Shown here: positions 52,976 to 63,509 of the stretch, piece after piece
Layout of the letters: every line of letters starts with the position of its first letter
How positions within the stretch are numbered: the stretch's first letter is position 1
Source: Ascidia mentula
Lineage: Eukaryota > Chordata > Ascidiacea > Phlebobranchia > Ascidiidae
Assembly (NCBI GenBank): GCA_947561715.1
Contig: OX387203.1
Location: 9,238,001-9,302,000 of the forward strand
DNA: 64,000 bases
Direction: 5' to 3'
Notes under the pieces: model-generated
What the model saw: only the letters and a program-made list of their open reading frames with translations
Database searches by the model: none
What the model was told of the DNA's origin: nothing
Program-made: the position numbers and the translations under genes

Positions 52976-53126
52976 CTTAATAATCTGTTCTTCTGGCAGA
53001 GATAAAACGTAACTTTATTCACCGACGTTTCGCCTGTTATTCCACAATGAAGCCTTGTTGAATAACAGGCGAAACGTCGGTGAATAAAGTTACGTTTTAT
53101 CTTTGCCAGAAGAACAGATTATTAAG
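52976..53126. repeat. Near-perfect hairpin element (about 2 x 70 bp)
   Basis: The left arm from 52976 (cttaataatctgttcttctg) is repeated inverted up to 53126 with only a few mismatches around a short centre near 53055. It is bounded by a direct repeat 'atatctgcaaat' (52931 and 53130), which may be a target duplication. Related, more decayed arms lie in introns of both GTPase genes (about 22.37-22.46 and 51.88-51.97 kb). This looks like a foldback or MITE-type element. Confidence 0.75.
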
Positions 53127-53159
53127 TTATATCTGCAAATACCAGTTCGCGTACTGGTT

Positions 53160-53800
53160 TAGTCACTCTCCTTGTAGGGTGCAAAGGTAAATATATATAA
53201 ACGCATGTGACGTCATATCAATCCAACATGCAACTCGACTTTGCTTGTTACCGTTTATGGGTCTGAGTCTGAACTAAAGTACTGAAGCGAGCAACTCTTT
53301 ATTCTACAAGCGTGTTTTATAAAACTATCGCAAACCAGGAACACGTAACACAAAGCAAGGGAACGTAAGAAAGAAGGCAACATATCCGCTACGTTACACT
53401 CCACCACACAACCCACCTCCAGAAACGACTTTAAGACTCAAAAAGGAAAACGCTCAGGAGGAGGAAGAACAATACGACCAAACCCTTAGATACACAATAG
53501 GGAAAATACGTTCGAGCGTACGAGGCGGGGAATGATGGTTGGGCGTTTCGCGCATGTCATTCTTTTGCAACTTGCACGCTTGCGAGGGTTTACCCCGTTT
53601 AGGCGGTTGTGCCACTGCAACCGGCTCGGTGAGGTCCACGTTAGCCGGTTTGATTGCGCCCCGGAAACTTTGTGGTGGCGTCCCGCCAAATCAAGCGTGA
53701 AGGTGTTTCTGTCCCTTTTCACAACGCGAGAAGGTCCTTCGTAAGGCTGTGTTAAAGGTGGGCAAAGTTTGTCCGTTGGAAGAAACTTATAACGACACGT
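53160..53800 (-). mobile_element. Ty3/gypsy-like LTR retrotransposon fossil, 3' end only
   Basis: The minus strand encodes the C-terminal part of a Ty3-type integrase (PYEGPSRVVKR, then a VSGAQSNRL-like end), followed by a purine-rich tract and then a probable LTR of about 220 bp at roughly 53176-53397 (TG...CA ends, AATAAA inside). Only this 3' piece is present: no gag, protease, reverse transcriptase or 5' LTR is seen. It is a broken copy, probably of moderate age, inserted in the right-hand side with no counterpart on the left. Confidence 0.65.
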
Positions 53801-53959
53801 TTGTGGGTTCTGTATGTGATTGCAACTTGTACTGTGGCCACTTTTATTACAGTCAATAGCGTAAGGTGCTGTATTTGGAAAGGTTAGCGCAAATTTATTG
53901 TACCTTTTATGTTTACAGTTGAGACAAATACGTGTGTCGTAAATCATTTAAAAAGGTAA

Positions 53960-55680
53960 ATTGACGTTGTATAACGTTGTATAATTTCTCCTTTAATGGA
54001 CTTGCGTCATTTAGCAGCAATGTTAAAACTGCACTGAATTTCTACCATTGTCCTATTTCATATAAGTTTATTATCAATATCATGTAGAAAATGTGTTTTG
54101 GATATAATACAGTTTGAAGTTTTCCTTTTGTTGAACACATTTAGTAAATTTGCATTTAATCGAAGTGTTCAGGTTTGATTGCTGGTAAATGTTGCTCACA
54201 TTGAAAATCTATGTACAGGTGTATGTGAAACTATGCATAGACATGTGTGATTTGGTACGGTTATGTTTAAAGCTGTGCACAAAACTCTGCCTGGTTACAA
54301 GGTACTATAAATAAAAAACCCTACAGTAGTGGTTCTCAACTGTGGTCCTCAGTAAAGCTGAAGCCATATGACCCCTGCACATCCATATAAAGGATTTTTA
54401 ACACAGTACGGGCACCCTCCGTGGCCCCCTTAAAAACGATTCGTGGCTCTACAAGTTGGCCATAGACCACCGTTGAGAAATCCTATGGCTCACAGACAAA
54501 CGTTGCACAGAATATAAAACTAATTGTCTTTTAACGCAGGATGTACCGTAAAGGGCAATGAAACATCATTCGAAAATGAATGGAAAAAATTATGGACAGT
54601 ATTGCAGATAAAAACATAATTGTAAATTGCACGAGCGATTATTCAGGAGCACACACTCTACTCCTGTGGCGATCGAGACATAATACAGTTCAAAATAAGG
54701 GGCCTGTCTGAAGCTTCCGTAAACATTATTAACTCTATAATTGCTAATGAATAATAAAATCTGACGCGTTTCTCAACTATACTGAACATTTTAATTTTGC
54801 ACTGCCAAAGATCCTGTAAAAAGCATTTAAAAAAATTGATCGTTGTTTTAACGTTATTGGTGCGCTATCTGACTCAAGCTAACCGCAGTAAGTCGCGAAA
54901 AAAACCAACCATCCCCTTGACTCAACATAGGACGGAAGTATAGTTAAAATTTTTTATCTGTTTCTAACCAGGTTTATATCTGCCAATATAAATTGATCAG
55001 TACATATAATCCAACCTGTGCAGAGACTGTGCATTACAAATGGATCAGCGTGTATATTACGCAGGCCCATATTTATTACGTTTAAGTTTCGGTACAAAGC
55101 GATTACCATAAATGCACCAAAGCAACTTCAGAAGCCTCACTGCAACATTGCTGTAATTTGTGAAACCACTAAAAACATCCCACAAAAAGCAGGCAACGCA
55201 TATACATAATGCAACGCATCATGCATCGACCGATTTGTGTACTAAACTACCTTGGCATGACTTGTACACTGACACTCCCTACGGATGGCTTTTGTCGTAA
55301 AAATAAATGACTATAGTTCCATGTACGTGCGAAACCAACGAAAGTTTACTCTGGGTTGTTACAATGAGTTTGTCACTATGACCTTATAAGGACGTTTTGC
55401 GCTGTGACCTGATGCATACAATGCTGTCGCACCTACTGTACAAGGAAGAATTTACTGCGCGGTTTGGTGGTAAACAGAAATTGAATGTTTGTCATTGCAA
55501 TAAAACCCAACATACAAGGCTCTGTTGTTGCGCAGTGTGATCAAAAGCAGTTTGATACTGATTGTACCATGCGCTGCCCAATTTACGATATCTCGTAAAA
55601 TGAATTCAAAAGCTTGATTGTAGGCAATAATTTGTCGTTACGCTTTAATGTATATTTGGTCAAGTAATGTTCAATGGGTG
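53960..55680. other. Intergenic; contains a small hAT-like nonautonomous element
   Basis: No gene seen. About 54324-54488 is bounded by inverted ends: CAGTAGTGGTTCTCAACTG on the left and the complement of ATTTCTCAACGGTGG on the right. Such ends resemble short hAT-family derivatives. The remainder shows only short incoherent ORFs. Confidence 0.45.
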
Positions 55681-56046
55681 ACTGTCGCAAATAAATTTGC
55701 ACGCATCAAACGAACCTCAGTCCAAATACGTTGCCCATGTTTGGAACTTTAATGGGTGACTTTGGTTTTCCGCTTTATGTGAACAAAAATAACGTTGTTA
55801 TTGTCAAAGAAACCGACGTTTCGTCCACCATCCGGCGAGATGTCTTGTAGCAACGATATGCATATATTTATCTTCGTTACTTAAATTCCCAAGTCGTAAA
55901 AGAAACATTTGACCACACAAATAAACTTTTAGGGATGGGTCAACAAGTCGATCCAAACCACTTCCTACTTTCACAAATCAAAGCAAATTAAATATTTTTT
56001 CTTTGACAATAAAGAATCAAAGGAATTGTGACTCATTGTTTAAACT
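55680..56046 (+). repeat. Copy of TSR-gene 5' flank
   Basis: Matches about 62.03-62.57 kb, upstream of the TSR gene starting at 62666 (shared ccgacgtttcgtccaccatc and gactcattgtttaaactc). Here the flank passes directly into a TSR exon, with the signal-peptide exon and first intron missing. Confidence 0.6.
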
Positions 56047-56202
56047 CGGAATGTGATATCACTCCCTGTCTGTGGAGCTGGGCAAGCTGCTCACGACCTT
56101 GTGGAGGTGGTTGGCAATCTCCAAGAATAACTCGGAGTAGTGGAGAGTGCGGTTACTGCAGATTGCCAAGCTCGAGATCGTGCAACATCCAGTGTTGTCG
56201 AG
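56047..56202 (+). pseudogene. TSR gene fragment: lone exon 2
   Basis: Encodes a short TSR (CLWSWASCSRPCGGGWQSP, then SRSCNIQCCRG) matching exon 2 of copy 2 (7226-7392) and of the gene at 62666, with its GT donor kept. A deletion has fused the 5' flank to this exon, removing the signal peptide, and no downstream TSR exon follows before 57.4 kb. About 700 bp of downstream sequence matches intron 2 of the 62.7 kb gene. Confidence 0.7.
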
Positions 56203-57399
56203 GTAATGGAATAAAGAGCCGGTTTCTCCTTATTTGTTGTTTAGTAGAAAATAAAGTTAAGTTTGCTTTTAATTGATGAAACTGATCATTGTGATTACCA
56301 AACCATGTTGTTGTGTTGGTACATTCGCCAATAAGTTACAGCGATACAGATATTAGCTGCATATCATTGAACGCACTGTCACGACGAATCAGTTCATATC
56401 TGTGCAGCTGGTGACTGGCAATTGCCTTTTCGCTAACTGGCCAGATTATTTCACTTTGTTGTGTCTTTGCATAGGACACGGTTAGGCACCAAACTAAGTA
56501 GGAACTTCCGGAGATGAATAACAGCAAAACACACTATGCCATCGTAAACAACAGGACTTAAAATTGTTTCGATTCGACTGAAAACAATCTCAGTGTTTCC
56601 TTGTGGGTAAACTCACGATTTTATTTTCAGAACTTCCGTCTCACTTACGTGACCTACTGCTAGAGAAGGATGATGTGATGTCTGGCCTTTAAATGACAAC
56701 CCGGAAAGACCCTATTTTTTTCATCATTGCATCTCATGTGATTTATCATCTCTTAATACATTTTAATGAAGCGTGCAATGTATCGATTTTTGTTTAAAAA
56801 ACCTATGAAGTCAATTGAAAAACTCGAAATTTTTGCATGTTGTGGTCTAGTTTTATGAAGATTAATACTTTATGACTGATTGTAACAGGATTTCAATTCT
56901 TTCATTTCGCAGTTCAAATTTCGCGGTGACACAGTTTTAATCGCTGTTCATTGTGATGAAGTTGCTCGGTAATACAATTTGATGGAAATGTAACAATATT
57001 TGCGGAAAATCGTTTTCAGCTACGTTTTAACACTTAAAACGTTTGACACCAGTTTTTGTATAGATTTACGAACATTATGTTGAACAACATGACCAGCAAA
57101 ATTGGATCCTATAAATTAAAGTGCTCATAATTTTTTTAGCCCTCGGTTAAGCGTTGTTTATTTATCTGCAACAGCATAATAACTGTAGTTGATGTATGGA
57201 GTGAAGCAACAAGCCTTTGATTTACGTCAGCAGATTATATGCAGTGAAACTTATTTTATTGTTAAATTTTCGGTAATCATGGATCACAAGGCAAGTTTTG
57301 ATCGTAAAATACATTCTTCAACTAATGAATGGAGTTAGAATCTATTAATAATTTTTTTATTTTATTCTTATTATTGCACCTGGAACACAGTTTGTTCAT

Positions 57400-57500
57400 T
57401 CCTTTTTTCAACCATTCCGGGATTCGAACCCGGGACATCCTGGCCACGAATCCCGATCAGGTTTTCTTCTACGTATATGGGTCGGCTGCTTAACCAATTT
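57400..57500 (-). repeat. tRNA-derived SINE-like segment
   Basis: On the minus strand there is a perfect RNA polymerase III B box (GGTTCGAATCC, 57420-57430) about 50 nt downstream of an A-box-like TGGTTAAGCAGCCGACC (57480-57496). The intervening cctggccacgaatcccgatc block is shared with 20.24, 27.84 and 45.88 kb. It does not fold as a true tRNA by eye, so a SINE head is more likely. Confidence 0.5.
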
Positions 57501-57549
57501 TAATGGACTGCGACTGGTAATCTTTTACGTATCGGTAGGGATATAGGTC

Positions 57550-58750
57550 CTTCATGCGGTCGGTTTATTTTACAATATGCCGATTACTTTGTATCAGAGC
57601 GTAAAATATGACTTGTTTTCTATTATTTCTCCCACGACCTCAAGCGCTTGTATTACAACAATTTTAGGTGCTTGATGTAACCACATTAGACAAAATGCTA
57701 CGTGTTGACTAATTTTGCTTTGTTCATATTTTTGGCCATTATCACGAGGGTGAGGTGCGCTTGCGGTTGGGCTGCTATGCTGAGGTATTTTCCGACTGCA
57801 CAACTTCTTAAATTTCTATGTACAACATTCGTTGTAGTTATATTTGGGCGATGTCCAGTGTATTGAAATTGTGAAATTTTGTCTTTCACATTTTCTTGCA
57901 GTGTAGCACTGTAAAATCATTCACTATTCTGTTTATTATTTTTATTTACGCAATCCAAGGTCATCCATTTAGTTCGCAAGTCGTAAAAGAAACCTTTGAG
58001 CACAAAGTGTATGTTTTCGAACACTGTTTAATCTGGATGGGTCCCAGGTCTATTAAGAGGAATATTTTCCAAAAATACTTACAAGGGAATAATTTACACA
58101 CGCAAGAGAACTTAAAATTGAGACTTGAACGTGACGCGCAGGAGGCCATGGGGTGCGATTGAAGAAATTTTTAGTCATGTTGCAAGTTTTTGGTCACAAT
58201 GCATTTCTTGATCTCTCGTATAAATTTCAATGGGCTTCCTCTAGGATTCTGTAGGTTATATTCCATGATATCTTTAACACCGTCATTACACTGGTTAACA
58301 AAACAAAAAGTAAAGAACACTTTTGCCGATTAATAAAAAGAAGTCAACAACAACAACAGGTTTTGTGCAAACTATCAAAAGGCGCAAAATCACGGCTTTG
58401 ATTTCTTTAAAAGGTATTTTTTTCGAATAATTGTCGATTTTTGACGCCAGGGCTAATTGAAACAGAATGGGGAATGATTGCCAAAGTCACTTAACAAACA
58501 ATGTCGATGTGTTAAATATTTTAGAGACGATGTCAGTTATTTGTTATGGTGTATATTAAAAATGTTGCAAAATATCAGGAAACTACGTGATTTAAAGGAG
58601 GATAATTCATGCTCTGTAATGAACGCATTGTTTTCCCACATTACAAGCTTTCAGTAAATGTCGATAAGAAACTGGTTGATTTGAAAAAAATAGTGTCAAA
58701 AAATAAGAAAATGGGCGAAAAAAATACCAAAGATTTATTTGCAAACAACA
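57550..58750 (-). repeat. 3' flank of the minus-strand TSR copy, copy of the 16.3-17.65 kb palindrome arm
   Basis: Direct match to 16.3-17.65 kb and inverted match to 15.3-16.2 kb. It includes a poly(A) signal on the minus strand shortly after the stop codon at 58795. No independent gene is supported; ORFs such as the one at 58609 are not conserved among the copies. Confidence 0.65.
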
Positions 58751-58794
58751 CATGCGAGGTCATCTTTCAATTTCAAAAGTGTCACAGTCAGATG

Positions 58795-61517
58795 TTAAAG
58801 ATCTTCGTCAATAATTTCGTCACCAACGAAACCGGCATTTTCGAGTTCCGGCTTTATCGCGTTGTCTTCACCGTGAGACGGATTTGTCAACCTTTCGGTC
58901 TCTGAATTTGCCAATCTTTTGTAGACCTTATACAATATATTGGTTAAAAGCACTACATAACATGGCCTACAAAATTACAAGCTGTTACAGTCGGCAAAAA
59001 AGGGTACTGGAATACATAGTAACATATCAGAGGCCTTTATAGTAGCCGATATATATGTAAGATTTCATAAAATAGAAATCGTAATTTGCTAAAATATAAA
59101 ATGTGCAACTTTGCAATTAAGGCGTTCAATCCTTGTGATTTTCCCAATATTCCATTTGCGTTAATCTATTGACTTTTAAAGAAATCCATACAATCATTCT
59201 CCATACAAATTAATGAACTTTTCAAGCCCTCAAAAATGTTACTTTACCTGCAATGCCACAAATACGAGCAGTAGGACCACCAGGCTTCCTGAAAGTACGT
59301 AAAGCGCCAACACTTTAATTCTGGTTCTGCCAGACGCTGACATTTCTTTCTTTTTCTCCCTCATCCACAAAACAAAGTTTGGCGGAAGTTCTAAACCGAA
59401 AGCTTGTCACATGCCAGTTGGGGTAATTAGATTAGATTATTAGATTAAAATAATTACATTATTAAACAATTTCGCATGATTTGTATTTGTACATCAATAT
59501 ACATTACTACACAAAAGGCTTATGCTAGCTTTGGTTGTAAATGTCTACGCTAAATCCACGCTTTTTACACTGAAATAAAAACTTGCAAAGTAATTCTTAC
59601 CAACGCAGTTTCCATCTTGCAGGTCCATGTAGGAAGGACAAGTACATTGAAAACTACCGACTGTGTTTTGACATTCCATGTAATCACCGGTGCAAGGTTT
59701 CTTCTGTGGGTCGCTACATTCGTCAATGTCTGAAAGGCAACAGCGTTTGAATAAATCTTAACTGAAGCCAACCAGCAAAACCCTGGTAAACCACTTTAAA
59801 CAATGGATGGTGGCATAGGTGTGACATGCACATACTGGACTGTATTTACATCATTACTATTAAAGGGTTACGAAAATCCCCAATAAACCGTGATATTTGT
59901 GATTAATGAAACGCGAACTTAAAGATAACGTGTGTTGTCCAGCAGATGTATAATTTTTTTTGTTGTTTCATGTTGGTGAGGCCTGAAATATTTTATCAAA
60001 AAATATGATATTGGTGGTTCTTTATACCATTCTTTACATATTCAGTTGAATATTTCGTTTCAAATCACCAGTAGCCGAACAAACAAACAAAAGCAAGTTT
60101 AATTCTTACCAACGCAAGTCCTTCCGTGCCCGTCCATTCCTTCATTGCAGAAGCATTTGTACGAACCGAATATGTTTTCGCAAGTTGCGTTGACAGCGCA
60201 CCCGGCATTTCCTTTCTGGCACTCGTTAACATCTGTTCAACAAAATATAACAAGCTAATATTTCTGAAATAATGCATAATTTTTCCATGCTAAAGTCGCC
60301 CGCATTACAAACGCTTAACTTGGCTATTACAGCTATTACTTTGCATGTGCTGACAAAAGTCTCCAAAATTGTTCAATGCTTTACATATTGAAAAATTGTG
60401 AACTGTTTTTTTTTTAAACTAACATTAACTAACAAATAACGATCACTATTTTATTACTACGAAACAGAACATATCCCCAATTGAGACACGAAGCCAGTTA
60501 CACAAATACATGAATAATTTTCTTTAGTGTTGGCATATATGGTGTTGTCTGGGCAAGTTTATAGCTACACCCCCAAAAAAAAACTTTTTTTATTAACTAT
60601 GGTTTCCTACAATAAAAGCAAGGAATCTGTATCATGAATGCTTGTTCTTGATTTGTCGTCTTACTTAAAATTGCTGTTAACATTTTGTAAGTGTTCTGCA
60701 GCCGATTGTATTTAGATCATTGAAGGAAGGACCAAGGGCATACCTGAGCAGACTGTTCCATTTCCTGTAAATCCAGGCTCGCATAAGCAAAGAAAACTTC
60801 CATCAGTGTTAACGCATCGACCGTTTTGGTGGCAATTTGAAATTTGGCTTGTGCATTCATCAACATCTGTGACATACGTTTAAGAATTTGTGGTTGTTCG
60901 AGACAAGTGTGTGTCACACTAAACTTTTATTGCATATTGAAGACATATTGAATACTTAAACACTAAGTAACCAATTTGGAAGCAAACATGTATTTTCAAA
61001 CACTGGTTCGGGTGCAGAAGTTTCGGTGTTTTTCACAATGAATTGCAACACGAGCTAAAAACCTACTTTCACATTCCATGTTGCTGTTTTTCTGGAAGCC
61101 TGACACACATCGGTAACTTCCTTCTGTGTTGACGCAGACTGAATTCAAGGGGCATGAACTACTTCCTTGTTTGATGCACTCGTCAACGTCTGGAAAAACA
61201 AACAGTGACGTTTTTGTATTTTACTATTGATAACCACCAAGAAATGGCCAAGGATATACGATATTACTACAGAAAATATGTACCTTGATCACAACATAGA
61301 CCGCTCCACCTTGGTTGACATAAACAACCTGTAGCATTCGCAGTGGCTCCATTGTAACAAACCACTTCACAACTCTCAAATTCCTGCAGGGTCGGACATT
61401 CCTTCCCTCCACACGTGTTATTAGTGATCACTGATCTGTTCCTGACTTTGTTGTTCGTCACACCGCATGTTTGTGGACAAGTGCTCCAGTTTTCTTAATC
61501 CGATACAGTGCAGTTCA
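58795..61517 (-). pseudogene. Decayed, 5'-truncated TSR/EGF membrane protein copy
   Basis: Minus-strand paralogue of the 3' half of copy 2. Exons: 61284-61517 (TSR plus EGF), 61067-61189, 60744-60867, partial near 60470-60560, 60110-60232, 59601-59729, 59248-59390 (membrane segment LVVLLLVFVAL) and 58795-58926 (tail ending IIDEDL). Signs of decay: a TAA replaces the Trp codon in the TSR near 61499, a 6-nt loss removes a cysteine region in the first calcium-binding EGF, the second EGF exon has an extra T that shifts the frame, and the third EGF exon has lost its first half and its donor. The last four exons remain intact. The tail is about nine residues longer than in copy 2. No TSR array or signal peptide lies upstream; homology ends just past 61.54 kb. 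Confidence 0.8.
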
Positions 61518-61539
61518 CTAAAACCAAAAACAAATTTAG

Positions 61540-62660
61540 GGATATCGTTCAACGTTAAGTGTCACTTGTGATAAAGTTGAAATACTTTGAAGTTGGAACT
61601 TGTGGTAAATTTTGTATATATATATGGTACTTGCTGGTGAACTGTTTTGATAAGAGACTGAATGTTAAGCAACTCTATTTGCACGAGCTTTCGCGAGTGA
61701 TATGTTCAAGGAAGTAAAATTTAATTAAGTTCGCGTTCCAGTTCCCAAGACTGCGTTTTGGTGCCAGCAAGCCCTCGTTGCGAACGGACACTAAAAGACT
61801 AAAGTCAGAAGAAGTTAAGATGCCAAAAAGTCACTAAACGAGTTTTTAATTTCCCAACAAGCTACATAATACATTTAACTTTTTGTTGAAATATGATTTA
61901 TCCATCGCAAACAAGTATATATGTGGACAAATGCCTCCGGTCAAACAGTTAAAGCAATGATATCTCAAGTAATTTTAATCCGAGTGTGCAGACAAGTGTG
62001 GGGACTAAAACCTATGAAAAGAAATTTCTTGTGTTTTAATGGATGACTTAATGGTTTGCCGCTTTACGTGAACAAAAATAACGTTATTATTACTATTGTA
62101 ACCGACGTTTCGTCCACCATCCGACGAGACTTCCTGAGTGTCTTGTACAACTATATACACTTTATTTTTCGTATACACTTTATTTTCGTAAAGTTTCTAA
62201 GTAGTAAACGAAACATTTGATCACACAAATAAATTTTTAAGAATGGGTCATGGCATCAACAATTGGATCCAAACCACTTCCTACCTTCACAAATCCAACA
62301 ATTAAATATCGACAACGCCTAAAGATATTATGTAACAAAAGCGGTAAAATTCCCTAAAATGTGGCTGCATTCAATTTAATGACATCCAGAATTTTGCGTA
62401 CAACTTGGCTCGTGACTTGTGCAGGACTTGGTTCGTGACATGTTGCTAGACAAATTCAAGGCGTCGTTGTTTCCAGACGTGTGTCATATGGTTTGGCTTC
62501 ATTTGAATTGTAATTCATAACTCAAATTCCGTCTTTTCTTTGGCAAAGAAGATTCGAAGGAATTATGACTCATTGTTTAAACTCTTTTAAAAACTAACGC
62601 GGGCAAGCTGGTGGTTAGTTCATGTGTTTGAGCAAGACTTATCACAAATTACAAGAGCAA
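61540..62660 (+). promoter_or_regulatory. Upstream region of the TSR gene at 62666
   Basis: About 1.1 kb between the head of the decayed minus-strand copy and the plus-strand start. It shares blocks with 55.68-56.03 kb and with 6.84-7.04 kb upstream of copy 2 (tttggcttcatttgaatt), so it probably contains the family promoter. No core element is recognised. Confidence 0.45.
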
Positions 62661-62665
62661 AAGTT

Positions 62666-63182
62666 ATGTTGAGAACTCTTTGCGTTTGCCTATGTTTGCT
62701 TGTAATTATTCACGGGACATCATCATGGTAAGTACATCCAAAATTGTATTGATTTTATTTGTACATTGTTTTAATATGTATAGATGCAAATAAAAACCAC
62801 ATTAGGGATTCTAAGTTGTACTCTCCTAAAGGCGCTTGCAATCAGCGTAAATAAACCGGATGAAGAAAGTTTGCTTGTTACTGTCATATACATCGAACTT
62901 AATTACCTGATTTTGTAGTTGTGCGGAGTGAGGTTAATGATGTTTCTGTAAATCTGCCGTCAAATAGAAATACGAACTTCAGCAAAATGTTCATTTGCAG
63001 GTTGTTTTGGAATAGACGAAGAAGACGGGAATGTAGTACCACTCCTTGTCAATGGAGGTGGGCAAGCTGCTCACGACCTTGTGGAGGTGGATTGCAATCT
63101 CCAACAATCACTCGGAGAAAGGGACGGTGCGGTTCCTGCAGCTTGCCGAGCCCGAGATCATGTAACACCCACGGTTGTTCAG
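62666..63182 (+). CDS. TSR gene, 5' end (signal peptide and first TSR; continues beyond the window)
   Basis: Exon 1 (62666-62727) encodes a signal peptide, MLRTLCVCLCLLVIIHG, closely matching copy 2. Exon 2 (63001-63182) joins in phase 2 through a split Trp codon and encodes the short N-terminal TSR (CQWRWASCSRPCGGG), ending at a GT donor in phase 1. Compared with copy 2 the linker before the TSR carries an arginine-rich insertion (NRRRRRE). No later exon is visible before 64000, where the sequence matches intron 2 of the family, so the array exon would lie outside. Probably a third secreted or membrane TSR protein. Confidence 0.75.
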
Positions 63183-63427
63183 GTAATGACATAAAGAACC
63201 GATTTCTCCTTATTTGTTGTTGAGTAGAATTGATGAAACTGATCAATGTGATTACCAAACCATGTTGGTTTGTTGATATTTTCGCCAATAAGTTACAGCG
63301 ATACAGATATTAGCTGCATTCCGTTGAACGCACTGTCACGACAAATCAGTTCACATCAGTGCAGCAGGTGGCTGACTACAGTCATGTCGCAAACTGGCCA
63401 GACCATTTCACTTTGTGGTGACTTTGC

Positions 63428-63507
63428 AGGTGGTGGAGGTGGTGGAGGTGGTGCAGGTGGTGGAGGTGGTGGAGGTGGTGGAGGTGGTGGAGGTGGTGGA
63501 GGTGGGA
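63428..63507 (+). repeat. (GGTGGA)n microsatellite in TSR intron 2
   Basis: About 80 bp of GGTGGA units with one GGTGCA interruption, beginning immediately after 'ctttgcag'. The equivalent introns at 7.63 and 56.46 kb lack it, so it is a recent expansion. The polyglycine and polyproline ORFs it creates are not called. Confidence 0.9.
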
Positions 63508-63509
63508 GA

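Noticed and set aside
53486-53947. Host gene on the minus strand (153-residue ORF)
   Set aside because: Its middle matches the end of a Ty3-type integrase and is followed by an LTR-like segment, so it is treated as a retroelement fossil.
57400-57500. A functional tRNA gene
   Set aside because: A and B boxes are present, but the flanking sequence does not form acceptor and anticodon stems by eye, and related blocks are dispersed.
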